A stretch of DNA of 64,000 nucleotides, taken from NCBI GenBank assembly GCA_017527155.1, contig JAFXQI010000001.1, positions 1-64,000 of the forward strand, read 5' to 3'. The translations under genes and the position numbers were made by a program. This DNA is from Kiritimatiellia bacterium. GTDB lineage: Bacteria; Verrucomicrobiota; Kiritimatiellia; CAIQIC01; Lenti-01. Numbering within the stretch: the first letter of the stretch is position 1; each line of letters opens with the position of its first letter. Below, one piece after another: positions 1 to 6,996 of this stretch. The notes below the pieces were generated by a model that was given only the letters and a program-made list of their open reading frames with translations, had not been told where the DNA came from and did no database searches.

Positions 1-67
1 CCAGCCCCCCACACGCGTCCCCCCTTGACTCCCCCTCCGGACAACCTTCTCCCCCTTTCACATCCCC

Positions 68-177
68 GGGCGAGCAAAACTGGACTCCATTCTGCGCAAC
101 TCATTCCACCCCAACAACAATCCCTTCAGAAATCTTCCACTTTTGCTCGCCCGAACCCTTCCACTTTTGCTCGCCCG
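68..177. repeat. Short direct and inverted GGGCGAGCAAAA repeats
   Basis: A 20-nt element, CTTCCACTTTTGCTCGCCCG, occurs twice in tandem at 134-153 and 158-177 with a 4-nt spacer. A 12-nt core, GGGCGAGCAAAA, occurs in opposite orientation at 68-79. The element lies exactly where the neighbouring permease/receiver remnant loses homology, so it may mark a recombination or insertion boundary. Function unknown. Confidence 0.6.
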
Positions 178-189
178 GCAACATCCCCA

Positions 190-894
190 ATCCCGGGCAG
201 GGTCGGCGCGGATGGTTTGGACGAGTTCGGCGCCGCCCATGCCGGGCATCTGGAGGTCGGTGACGAGCAGGTCGAAGGGGCGCGGGCCGGGGGCGCGGAG
301 TTTTTCCAGCGCTTCGGCGCCGTCCAGGACGGAGACGAAGGAGTCGCTGCCGGTGAGGCGGCGGTACTGGGCGTGGTAGAAGCGGGCGATGGCGTCCACG
401 TCGCCGCGGATGGCGCGCGTGGAGACCTGGCGCACCCACATGAGGCTGGAGAAGAAGACGAGGACCATCGCGCCGAGCCAGACCGCCATGGTCCGGCCGA
501 AGCGGTCCCGCTCGCGCTTGAACACGGAGCGGTAGACCGCGAACCCGAGGACGGCCCAGAGCGCGAGCATCAGGTAGGACTCGGCCGCGAGCGCGCCGCC
601 GGAGAGGTACTTCGGCACCAGCAGCACCAGCGCCGTCGCGTTCGCCCAGAGGACCGCCATGTAGGCCAGCAGCAGCGACCAGCCCACCAGGAAGCCGTAG
701 TCCGGCCCGAGCACGTCGTACGCATAGGCGAAGGCCCCGCCGGGTCCCGGATGCCGCCGGACCAGCACGTGGTAGTTCCATGCGAAGACCGCCATTGCCG
801 CGCCCGCCGGACCGGCCACCCGGTCCCGCACCGCGGACAACGCGGACCATGCTCCGCCCCCCTCCGCGCACCCGGCAAGGGGAAAATGCGTCAC
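190..894 (-). pseudogene. Remnant of an APC-type permease fused to a response-regulator fragment
   Basis: The readable frame has two unrelated pieces. Residues about 28-160 resemble the middle of an APC-superfamily amino-acid permease: a PGPGGAFAYAYDVLGP-type loop followed by GFLVGWSLLL and further hydrophobic segments. Residues about 185-235 resemble the second half of a receiver domain, with LLVTDLQMPGMGG around the phospho-acceptor Asp. The permease lacks its first helix and its C-terminal half. The receiver lacks its first strand and acidic pocket and runs into repeat sequence at about position 190. I read this as an internally deleted, both-ends-truncated remnant of a permease/sensor-kinase/receiver fusion. 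No credible start is visible, and the 5' end abuts the stop of the next gene. An intact novel short protein is possible but unlikely. Confidence 0.55.
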
Positions 895-913
895 GCCCCC
901 GCCGGGGTTTCCC

Positions 914-2257
914 TTACAGCAGGGACCGGATGCGGGCCCCGAGCGCGTAGAGGGGGATGTCCTGCAGGTCGCCCCCGTCGTGCCGGGGCTGGAGCGAGGT
1001 GCGGATGGCGAGGGGCGGATGGAAGCGCTCGCGGAAGACCTTGAGGCTTTTGGCCTTGGTGTTCAGTCCGGCCTTCGCTTCGATGGGCACCATCCCGCCC
1101 GCCCCCGGCACGACGAATTCCACTTCGGCGTTGCCGGAGTCGGCCGACCAGTAATCGGGTTCGAGGCCCGCGGCGACGAGTTCCTGCAGGACGAATTGTT
1201 CGGTCATGGCCCCCTTGAAATTCGAGAACAGGGCGTTGCCTTCGAGCAGGGTGCGCGCGTCGAGTCCGGCCATCGCGCCGAGCAGCCCCACGTCGTGGAG
1301 GTAGAGCTTGAAGGCGGAAAAGTCGCGGTGGGCTCCCGGGGGGAGGGCCGGGGGCGAGACGCGGTACACCTGGTGGACCATGCCCGCGTCGTCCAGCCAG
1401 CGGAGGGCATCCTCGTATTCCCTCGCCCGCGCCCCGTTCTTCATGGCGGCATAGACGAATTTGCGGTTTTCCTTGGCGAGCTGGGCGGGGATGTTCCGCC
1501 AGAGGAGCCGGATTTTCGGGAGCATGGAGGGGGGGGCGTGCTTGGCGAAATCGGCATCGTAGGCGCGCAGGAGGGCGTCCTGGATGTCCCGGACGGCGGT
1601 GTAGTCCCCCGTGGCGGCGAAGGCCCCGACCGCTTCGGGCATGCCGCCCGTGAAGAGGTACTTCCGGTACAGTTCCCCGTATTCCGTCCGCATCCCCTCC
1701 AGCAGCGTCCAGTTGCCCTCCGCCAACGCACCGGCGAGGACCGCGTTGCCGGCCGCCCGCAGGAACTCCGCGAACGACATCGGCCAGATGTCCAGGAACC
1801 CCACCTTGCCCACCGGAAAACTCCCCCTGCCGGATGGCGCACCGGCCGCCGTCCGCCCGTGCGGCCGGCCGACGGCCACCCCCAGCAGCGATCCGGCGGC
1901 CATGACCGCCAGCCCCGGCATGGCTTCGGAGAAGTATTTCAAGGCGGTCAGCGCCTTCGGGGATTCCTGGATTTCGTCGATGGCCAGCAGCGTTTCCCCT
2001 GCGTGCACCGCGCGGCCGGTCGCCGCCTGCACCCAGTCCACGATGGCGCGGGGATCGGGCCCCGACTCTTCGATGCGGTCCCGCAGCCGTTCGTTCCGCT
2101 GCAGGTCCACCCGCACCCACCGCCCGGGGTAGTACCGCTGCGCGAACGCCTCCATCAGCCACGTCTTGCCGACCTGGCGCGCCCCCATCAACATCAGCGG
2201 TTTGCGCGGGGTTCCCCCGTGCCAGCGTTCCATTGCCTTGAAAGCGTCCCGTTCCAT
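914..2257 (-). CDS. AAA_14/DUF4143 family ATPase
   Basis: A 447-residue protein of the AAA_14 plus DUF4143 family, common in gut bacteria. Residues 25-32 (GARQVGKT) form the Walker A loop; 90-98 (LLAIDEIQE) form Walker B. The C-terminal part has the DUF4143 restriction-endonuclease-like motif: an acidic EVEF strand at about 378 followed by PIEAKAG at about 392. Family members are ATPases of uncertain role, sometimes discussed with toxin-antitoxin or defence genes. The ATG at 2257 has GGAG 8 nt upstream. The gene stands alone: its upstream region is AT-rich and carries the first palindrome array, and its 3' end meets the permease remnant. Family assignment is firm; biological role is not known. 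Confidence 0.9.
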   Translation of the reverse strand: MERDAFKAMERWHGGTPRKPLMLMGARQVGKTWLMEAFAQRYYPGRWVRVDLQRNERLRDRIEESGPDPRAIVDWVQAATGRAVHAGETLLAIDEIQESPKALTALKYFSEAMPGLAVMAAGSLLGVAVGRPHGRTAAGAPSGRGSFPVGKVGFLDIWPMSFAEFLRAAGNAVLAGALAEGNWTLLEGMRTEYGELYRKYLFTGGMPEAVGAFAATGDYTAVRDIQDALLRAYDADFAKHAPPSMLPKIRLLWRNIPAQLAKENRKFVYAAMKNGARAREYEDALRWLDDAGMVHQVYRVSPPALPPGAHRDFSAFKLYLHDVGLLGAMAGLDARTLLEGNALFSNFKGAMTEQFVLQELVAAGLEPDYWSADSGNAEVEFVVPGAGGMVPIEAKAGLNTKAKSLKVFRERFHPPLAIRTSLQPRHDGGDLQDIPLYALGARIRSLL

Positions 2258-2539
2258 GCTGCCTGCTCCGTCCGGATTGCCTGTTTCTCATTCCCACTCT
2301 CCCACGATGCCGTGCGATATTCAATCCAAAAATGTGATTTACTGTCACGTTATCAGGATGAAAATCGGACAACTGTCGTGTTTTTGCAAAACATCCGTTT
2401 TATATCTCCAAGGCGGATGCATCATGGCGGCGGGGGGGTACTGCGGGTGGCCGAAGCCGCATGCTTCCGCGTGGCCCATCCACAAGGGATTCGAGTCGTT
2501 TGTTGCCGATCCCGGAGGGCTGGCGCGCTCCGGAAAATT
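2258..2539. other. AT-rich leader region upstream of the ATPase
   Basis: This gene-free stretch is markedly AT-richer than the rest of the window between about 2315 and 2410 and contains the small palindrome TTTTGCAAAA near 2394. It probably holds the promoter of the DUF4143 ATPase, but I could not fix a convincing -35/-10 pair. Confidence 0.4.
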
Positions 2540-2641
2540 TTTTCCAATCATTGGAAAACGGCCGAAAAATTTTTCCAATCATTGGAAAAATCAGGCAAAA
2601 TTTTCCAACCATTGGAAAAATATTTTCCAATCATTGGAAAA
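2540..2641. repeat. Palindrome array P1 (four copies of TTTTCCAAYCATTGGAAAA)
   Basis: Four 19-bp palindromes at 2540-2558, 2571-2589, 2601-2619 and 2623-2641 are separated by 12, 11 and 3 nt. Each has 8-bp arms TTTTCCAA/TTGGAAAA and a 3-nt centre, TCA except CCA in the third copy. The array begins 18 nt past the stop codon of the NERD gene and lies upstream of the ATPase. Spacing and variant placement follow the same rules as arrays P2 and P3. Confidence 0.9.
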
Positions 2642-2659
2642 TTTCAGCCGGGCAGTGGG

Positions 2660-3445
2660 TCAGATGTTTCGGATGCCGCGGCAGGAGGGGTAGCGGGGGC
2701 AACCCCAGAAGGTGCCGCCGTCGGAGCGGCGGGTGCGGAGGACCATCGGGGTGCCGCATTTCGGGCAGGAGGGAGGGGCGTCGGGGGAAGGGGCCGGGGC
2801 GGGAGTGGGGTGCGGATGGGTTTTGCGGAGGTTTTGGACGTGGGCGGTTTTCTGGGTGCGGGTGAGGGATTGCTGCCACTCCAGTATGACGGAGGCGACT
2901 TCGGGGACTTGTTCGGGCGGGATGAGGGGGGCGGTCGATTGGCGGAGGATGTAGTCGGGGACGTCGCGGAAGTGGAGGACTTCGGGGGGCATTTGGGTCT
3001 TGAACGTGGCTTCGCCGGAGAAGGCGATGACGGTCTTGAAATAGTCAATGGGAATGCCGAGGCAGCCGGAGAGGGTGGCGAGGTGTTTGTAGTTCTGGCG
3101 GAGGGGGTTCTGGAAGCGGTCTTTGCGCTTGTAGTGGGTGACGGTCCATTGGGGATCGCGGGCGGCGCCGAAAATCCAGCCGGAGTAGGTCTTGGTTTCG
3201 ATGACGAAGATGCCCCATTGGGAGACGACGATGTGGTCGATCTGGGTCGTGGCGCCGTCGTCGGTGGGGAGCATGATGTCGTGGAGGATGCGGTAGCGGG
3301 CGGAATCCAGTTTGAGGCGGAGGAATCCGTCGAGGGCGGTCTCCCCGAACCAGCCCTTGATCTGCGGCTTGAAGGCCTTGATCAAGGCCAGCAGGCCAAA
3401 CGCGACGGCGAAAAAGAGGATGACGGGAATCAGGGTGGGCGGCAT
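2660..3445 (-). CDS. NERD-domain membrane protein with a topoisomerase-type zinc finger
   Basis: A 261-residue protein. One N-terminal membrane segment (about 4-23) is followed by a NERD domain (about 35-150) with the nuclease-like core IDHIVVSQWGIFVIETKTY (D, then E-x-K). A proline-rich linker (about 205-225) leads to a four-cysteine zinc ribbon (Cys 227, 230, 249, 255) of the kind found at the C-terminus of topoisomerase I. NERD proteins are predicted DNA-acting nucleases of the PD-(D/E)XK type. The gene follows the topoisomerase A subunit by 32 nt on the same strand and is probably co-transcribed with it. The zinc ribbon supports nucleic-acid binding; the substrate is unknown. Confidence 0.85.
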   Translation of the reverse strand: MPPTLIPVILFFAVAFGLLALIKAFKPQIKGWFGETALDGFLRLKLDSARYRILHDIMLPTDDGATTQIDHIVVSQWGIFVIETKTYSGWIFGAARDPQWTVTHYKRKDRFQNPLRQNYKHLATLSGCLGIPIDYFKTVIAFSGEATFKTQMPPEVLHFRDVPDYILRQSTAPLIPPEQVPEVASVILEWQQSLTRTQKTAHVQNLRKTHPHPTPAPAPSPDAPPSCPKCGTPMVLRTRRSDGGTFWGCPRYPSCRGIRNI

Positions 3446-3477
3446 GGCTTGGGCATCCTCTCGTTGTCAGGCGGCGC

Positions 3478-5613
3478 TCAGCCGGGGAGGAAGGCGCCGC
3501 GGGGGGCGGGTTTGGCGTCCCAGTTGCGGGGGCGTTGGGGGGTGACGAGGGTGATGCGTTTGGTCGTCATCTGCAGGCCGCGGGTCTTGGGGGTGCGGAT
3601 GGCGGCCTTCGCGGTCTGGAATTCCTGCTGGTGGATCTGCTGGCCTTTGCGCGGGGCGTATTTGACGTAGAGGACCGGCGGGTCGTCGTCGGCGAAGAAG
3701 AGGATCTTGGAGGCGCCTTCGGGGGTGCAGCTGTATTCCTTGTTCTGGATGACGCCGCCCAGCCGGAAGCGTTTCAGGTGCGCGATGGGGTCGGCGACGT
3801 AGACCATGGTGTAGACGCGGTCGCGGTCGTAGATGCCCAGGTGGATGACGTTCTTGTCGACGAAGAGTTTTTCGGGCGGCGGGACGACTTTGTAGCGGCC
3901 GTCGTCCCACACGATGACGAGTTTGTCGAGGGAGGAGCAGACGAGCGCCGGGGTCTCGCCCGCGACGTCCTTGTGGCCGATGTAGCCTTTTTCGGGGTCG
4001 TGGTAGATTTCGAGGCGCGTGGCGGTCAGCTCGCGCATCTCGATGGTGTCGAAGGCCTGGACGCGGGTCCGCCGGGGGTACATGCCGGCGTAGTCGCGGA
4101 GGAGGTTGCGGAGGTATTTGACGGTGTAGGCGGTGACGTCGGAGAGGTTTTTTTCGACTTCGGCGAAGTCGGCGAGGAGGTTGTCTTCTTCCTTCCGGGA
4201 TTTGTTGATGTCGTAGAGGGAGATGCGCCGGATGGGGATCGCCAGCAGCATGTCGAGGTCGGCCGCGGTGATGTCGCGGCGGAGTTGGTCGCGGAAGGGG
4301 GCGAGTCCGTCGAGGACGGCCTGGCGGACGGCCGCCGCGGTGGGGCATTCTTCGATGCGCTTGTAGATGCGGTGGACGATGAAGAGGCGGACGAGGGACG
4401 CCGCCTGCAGGGCTTCGTCGATCTTGTGCCGCTCGATCTGGAGTTCCTTGCGCAGGAGTTCGACGAGGCGGCGGGTGTTGTGCCGGAGGATGTCGTGGAC
4501 GGACATCTCGACGGGGCGCCGGTCGCGGATGACGACGGGATGCAGGGCGAGGGCGACTTCGCATTTGGTGAAGGCGTACAGGCCCTGGAGGGTCTTGGCG
4601 ATGTTGGCGTCGTTGGGCAGGGCGATCTCGATTTCGACGTGGCCGGAGGTGTAGTCGCGGATGCCGCGGATCTTGATCTTGCCTTTCTTGGCCGCGTCTT
4701 CGATGGAGTCGATCAGGCTCTCGGTGGTCACGCCGTAGGGGAGTTCGCGGACGACCAGCGTCGATTCGTCCTTCTGGTCCACCACCGCCCGCAGGCGGAT
4801 GCGGCCGCGGCCTTCGTCGTAGTCGCGGATGTCCATCAGCCCGCCTTGCTGGAAGTCCGGCAGCAGCGTGAACGGCTTCTTCTGGAGGATCGCGATCTGC
4901 GCCTGCAGCAGCTCGGTGAAGTTGTGCGGCAGGATGCACGTCGAGAGCCCCACCGCGATGCCGTCCGCCCCCAGCATCAGCAGCAGCGGCAGCTTGGAGG
5001 GCAGCACCACCGGCTCCTTGTTGCGGCCGTCGTAGGAGGGGACGAACTCGGTCAGGTCCTTGTTGAACAGCTGCGTGGCCGCCAGGTCGGTCAGGCGGCA
5101 CTCGATGTAGCGGGGGGCGGCGGCGCGGTCGCCGGTGTGGATGTTGCCGAAGTTGCCCTGGCCTTCGATGAGGTAGCCGCGGTTGACCAGCACGACCAGG
5201 GCGTCGCCGATGGAGGCGTCGCCGTGGGGATGGTACTTCATGGTCTGGCCGACGACGTTGGCGACTTTGATGAAGCGGCCGTCGTCCATCTCGTTGAGGG
5301 TGTGGAGGATGCGGCGCTGCACGGGCTTGAGGCCGTCGTCGATGTCCGGGATGGCGCGGTCGCGGATGACGTAGGAGGCGTACTGGAGGAAGTTGTCGTC
5401 CATCAGCCGCTTCAGGGGCGTGTCGCCGCCGGGGCCGTCGGAGGAACCGGACCCGCCGCCGCCATCGGAGGGCGGCTCGGGGGGCGCGGGGGGGGGCGGC
5501 GGCTTGGGCGCGGCGACCGGCGCCGCCAGCGGCGCGCGGACGTCCGCCGCCGCCGCGGGAACCCGCTGCGGCGTGTCGCCAAACAAGGAGAGCTGTTGTT
5601 CGTCCGGTTTCAT
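3478..5613 (-). CDS. Type IIA topoisomerase subunit A (ParC/GyrA family)
   Basis: A 711-residue DNA breakage-reunion subunit. A 60-residue low-complexity N-terminus (QQLSLFGD, then proline/glycine-rich) precedes the winged-helix domain with GLKPVQRRILHTLNEM (94-109) and HPHGDASIGDAL. The catalytic tyrosine is Tyr169 in AAPRYIE. The tower and coiled-coil regions follow, then a shortened C-terminal beta-propeller-like region without an obvious GyrA box. This points to a ParC-like decatenase rather than gyrase, although many PVC bacteria annotate it only as gyrase/topoisomerase IV. No B subunit lies in the window. No Shine-Dalgarno sequence precedes the ATG. The NERD gene follows. Confidence 0.9.
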   Translation of the reverse strand: MKPDEQQLSLFGDTPQRVPAAAADVRAPLAAPVAAPKPPPPPAPPEPPSDGGGGSGSSDGPGGDTPLKRLMDDNFLQYASYVIRDRAIPDIDDGLKPVQRRILHTLNEMDDGRFIKVANVVGQTMKYHPHGDASIGDALVVLVNRGYLIEGQGNFGNIHTGDRAAAPRYIECRLTDLAATQLFNKDLTEFVPSYDGRNKEPVVLPSKLPLLLMLGADGIAVGLSTCILPHNFTELLQAQIAILQKKPFTLLPDFQQGGLMDIRDYDEGRGRIRLRAVVDQKDESTLVVRELPYGVTTESLIDSIEDAAKKGKIKIRGIRDYTSGHVEIEIALPNDANIAKTLQGLYAFTKCEVALALHPVVIRDRRPVEMSVHDILRHNTRRLVELLRKELQIERHKIDEALQAASLVRLFIVHRIYKRIEECPTAAAVRQAVLDGLAPFRDQLRRDITAADLDMLLAIPIRRISLYDINKSRKEEDNLLADFAEVEKNLSDVTAYTVKYLRNLLRDYAGMYPRRTRVQAFDTIEMRELTATRLEIYHDPEKGYIGHKDVAGETPALVCSSLDKLVIVWDDGRYKVVPPPEKLFVDKNVIHLGIYDRDRVYTMVYVADPIAHLKRFRLGGVIQNKEYSCTPEGASKILFFADDDPPVLYVKYAPRKGQQIHQQEFQTAKAAIRTPKTRGLQMTTKRITLVTPQRPRNWDAKPAPRGAFLPG

Positions 5614-5628
5614 CGCAAAGGCCGGATA

Positions 5629-5657
5629 CCCATACCCCGGCGGCCGCGGTTTTTCAA
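5629..5657 (-). promoter_or_regulatory. Possible promoter of the topoisomerase/NERD pair
   Basis: On the minus strand, TTGAAA (5652-5657) and TATGGG (5629-5634) are separated by 17 bp, and the -10 ends 15 nt before the ATG. The -10 box is a poor match, so this is tentative. Confidence 0.35.
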
Positions 5658-5716
5658 GCCGATTCGACGGAGTCCGGCGACGGCATCCGACGGCCGGCGG
5701 GCGCAGCCGGCGGGCA

Positions 5717-6691
5717 TCAGGGCCAGAGCCTCGTGAGCATCGCCGGATGGCGGAGGTCGGCGGCGAAGACGCGGGACAGGGCGTCGAAGACGGGTCCGGG
5801 CCGTCCGTCGCCGACGGGGCGGCCGTCGAATTCGGTGACGGCCGTGACGTCGGGCGTGGTGCCGAACACGAACATCTCCGGCGCGCGCCGGGCGAGGTCG
5901 AGGGGAATCGGCGCCTCCTCCACGCCGGAGAGGATGCCCTCCGGCACCAGGAACGTGCGCGCCAGCAGGGCCGCCCGGTGCATGGTCGTCCCCGCCAGGA
6001 TGTGGTCCGGCAGCGGGATCAGCAGCCGCCGGTCGGGGGTGACGATGCCGAAGTTCTCGGTAGGCAGTTCCGCGACGCAGCCGTCCGGGTCGAGGGATAG
6101 CACGAAATCGAGCCCCCGCTCCACGGCCTGCCGCCGCATGAGGGCGTTGGGGAGGTAGTTGACGCTCTTGACGCGGGCGAAGAAGTCCAGCTTGACCGGA
6201 ATGTCGCTCAGCCCCACGCGCGCCCCGCCGGGATGGGCCACCATGAAGGGCAACCCCAGCCGGATCGCGAGGACCGCCAGCAGCGGTTCCGGGCATTCGA
6301 GCGGGTTCGCGGAGTGCCCGCCGGGACCGCGGGAAACGAACACCCGGATCAGCGCGTCCCGGTGGCGGCCGGCCCGCAGGACCGCCGCGAGGATGCGGTT
6401 GCGCCCGGCCCGGTCCCACGGCAGGGGCAGCTGGATGCGGTCGGCCCCGCGTTCGAGGCGCTCCCAGTGGGCGGAGAGGTTGTACGCGCAACCGCCGACG
6501 CACTTGAAGGTCTCGAACAGGCCGTCCCCGCGGTGGACCATGTGGTCGTCGATGGGGATGACCATCAGGCCGGGGTCGGTGGTGATGCCGTCCCACCAGC
6601 TGCTGTACATGGCGTAATAGTCCTGCTGGTAGGACGGACGGTGGGCCGCGCAGAAGGCGGCGAAATCGCTTGCGGTGAAGTTCTCGTTCAT
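5717..6691 (-). CDS. Class IV PLP aminotransferase (branched-chain/D-amino-acid/ADC-lyase fold)
   Basis: A 324-residue fold-type IV PLP enzyme. Lys175 in RVKSVNYLPN is the Schiff-base lysine, and ELPTENFGIV is the family's E-x-x-x-x-N phosphate/PLP region. HRGDGLFET near residue 53 is the usual N-terminal substrate-side motif. I chose the ATG at 6691 because it begins the conserved sequence and has GGAGAA 6 nt upstream; the frame stays open upstream but carries no homology there. Members transaminate branched-chain or D-amino acids or cleave aminodeoxychorismate. Sequence alone does not decide between these, and no neighbour helps. The gene is divergent from the membrane sulfatase-fold gene. 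Confidence 0.85.
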   Translation of the reverse strand: MNENFTASDFAAFCAAHRPSYQQDYYAMYSSWWDGITTDPGLMVIPIDDHMVHRGDGLFETFKCVGGCAYNLSAHWERLERGADRIQLPLPWDRAGRNRILAAVLRAGRHRDALIRVFVSRGPGGHSANPLECPEPLLAVLAIRLGLPFMVAHPGGARVGLSDIPVKLDFFARVKSVNYLPNALMRRQAVERGLDFVLSLDPDGCVAELPTENFGIVTPDRRLLIPLPDHILAGTTMHRAALLARTFLVPEGILSGVEEAPIPLDLARRAPEMFVFGTTPDVTAVTEFDGRPVGDGRPGPVFDALSRVFAADLRHPAMLTRLWP

Positions 6692-6710
6692 GGCGTTCTC
6701 CGGTGCGAAG

Positions 6711-6739
6711 ACGTTATCCCACGCCCCCCGGAAAGGCAA
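6711..6739 (-). promoter_or_regulatory. Putative promoter of the aminotransferase gene
   Basis: TTGCCT (6734-6739) and TAACGT (6711-6716) are separated by 17 bp on the minus strand. The -10 ends 19 nt before the ATG, leaving room for the GGAGAA ribosome binding site. Confidence 0.4.
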
Positions 6740-6847
6740 GGCACCAGTCCGCGGGACGCGCCGCGGCGGGGTAGGGGAGCCCATGGTTTTCCATGGGCGG
6801 GGACAAGGTCGCCCGGATGCTCGCCCCGTTGCGATCGCCGCGGGGAG

Positions 6848-6867
6848 GGACGCGCTTCCGCGCGTCC
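6848..6867. repeat. A-family hairpin, copy A1
   Basis: GGACGCGC-TTCC-GCGCGTCC forms an 8-bp stem with a 4-nt loop. It matches the dispersed A-family hairpins at 30883, 37069 and 38619. Only one hairpin of the usual pair is present here. Confidence 0.7.
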
Positions 6868-6905
6868 GCAATGGAAGCCGCGCACCGCCCCCTCCGGGTT
6901 CGGGC

Positions 6906-6934
6906 TTGCCAAACGCGCCCCCTCCGAACAATAT
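6906..6934 (+). promoter_or_regulatory. Putative promoter of the sulfatase-fold gene
   Basis: TTGCCA (6906-6911), a 17-bp spacer and CAATAT (6929-6934). The implied leader is about 55 nt and ends with GGAG 9 nt before the ATG at 6997. Confidence 0.4.
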
Positions 6935-6996
6935 GTTCCCGTCATCACCATGAAAAGGCCGCACGATACCATTGTCGCTTTCCGGAGACCGCTTGC

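Larger units (their letters stand above)
6692..6996. other. Divergent intergenic region with two hairpins
   Basis: This 305-nt gap separates two divergent genes. Besides a promoter on each strand it holds a perfect hairpin, GCCCATGG-TTTT-CCATGGGC, at 6779-6798 and an A-family hairpin at 6848-6867. A 16-codon open frame (6950-7000) ends in an ATGA overlap with the next gene but has no ribosome binding site. Confidence 0.6.

Noticed and set aside
2400-2693. Small proteins encoded through array P1 (frames reading FPMIGK or FSNHWK repeatedly)
   Set aside because: The peptides come only from translating the palindromes in different frames; similar peptides arise at P2 and P3. No start signal or homologous domain.
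980-3670. An 896-codon plus-strand frame over the ATPase and NERD genes
   Set aside because: It runs antisense through two genes with conserved motifs and through the palindrome array; no motif of its own.
914-5613. A phage-defence island formed by the DUF4143 ATPase, NERD protein and topoisomerase
   Set aside because: NERD and DUF4143 proteins occur in defence contexts, but here one partner is a housekeeping topoisomerase and no integrase, methylase or other defence gene is present. The evidence is too thin.
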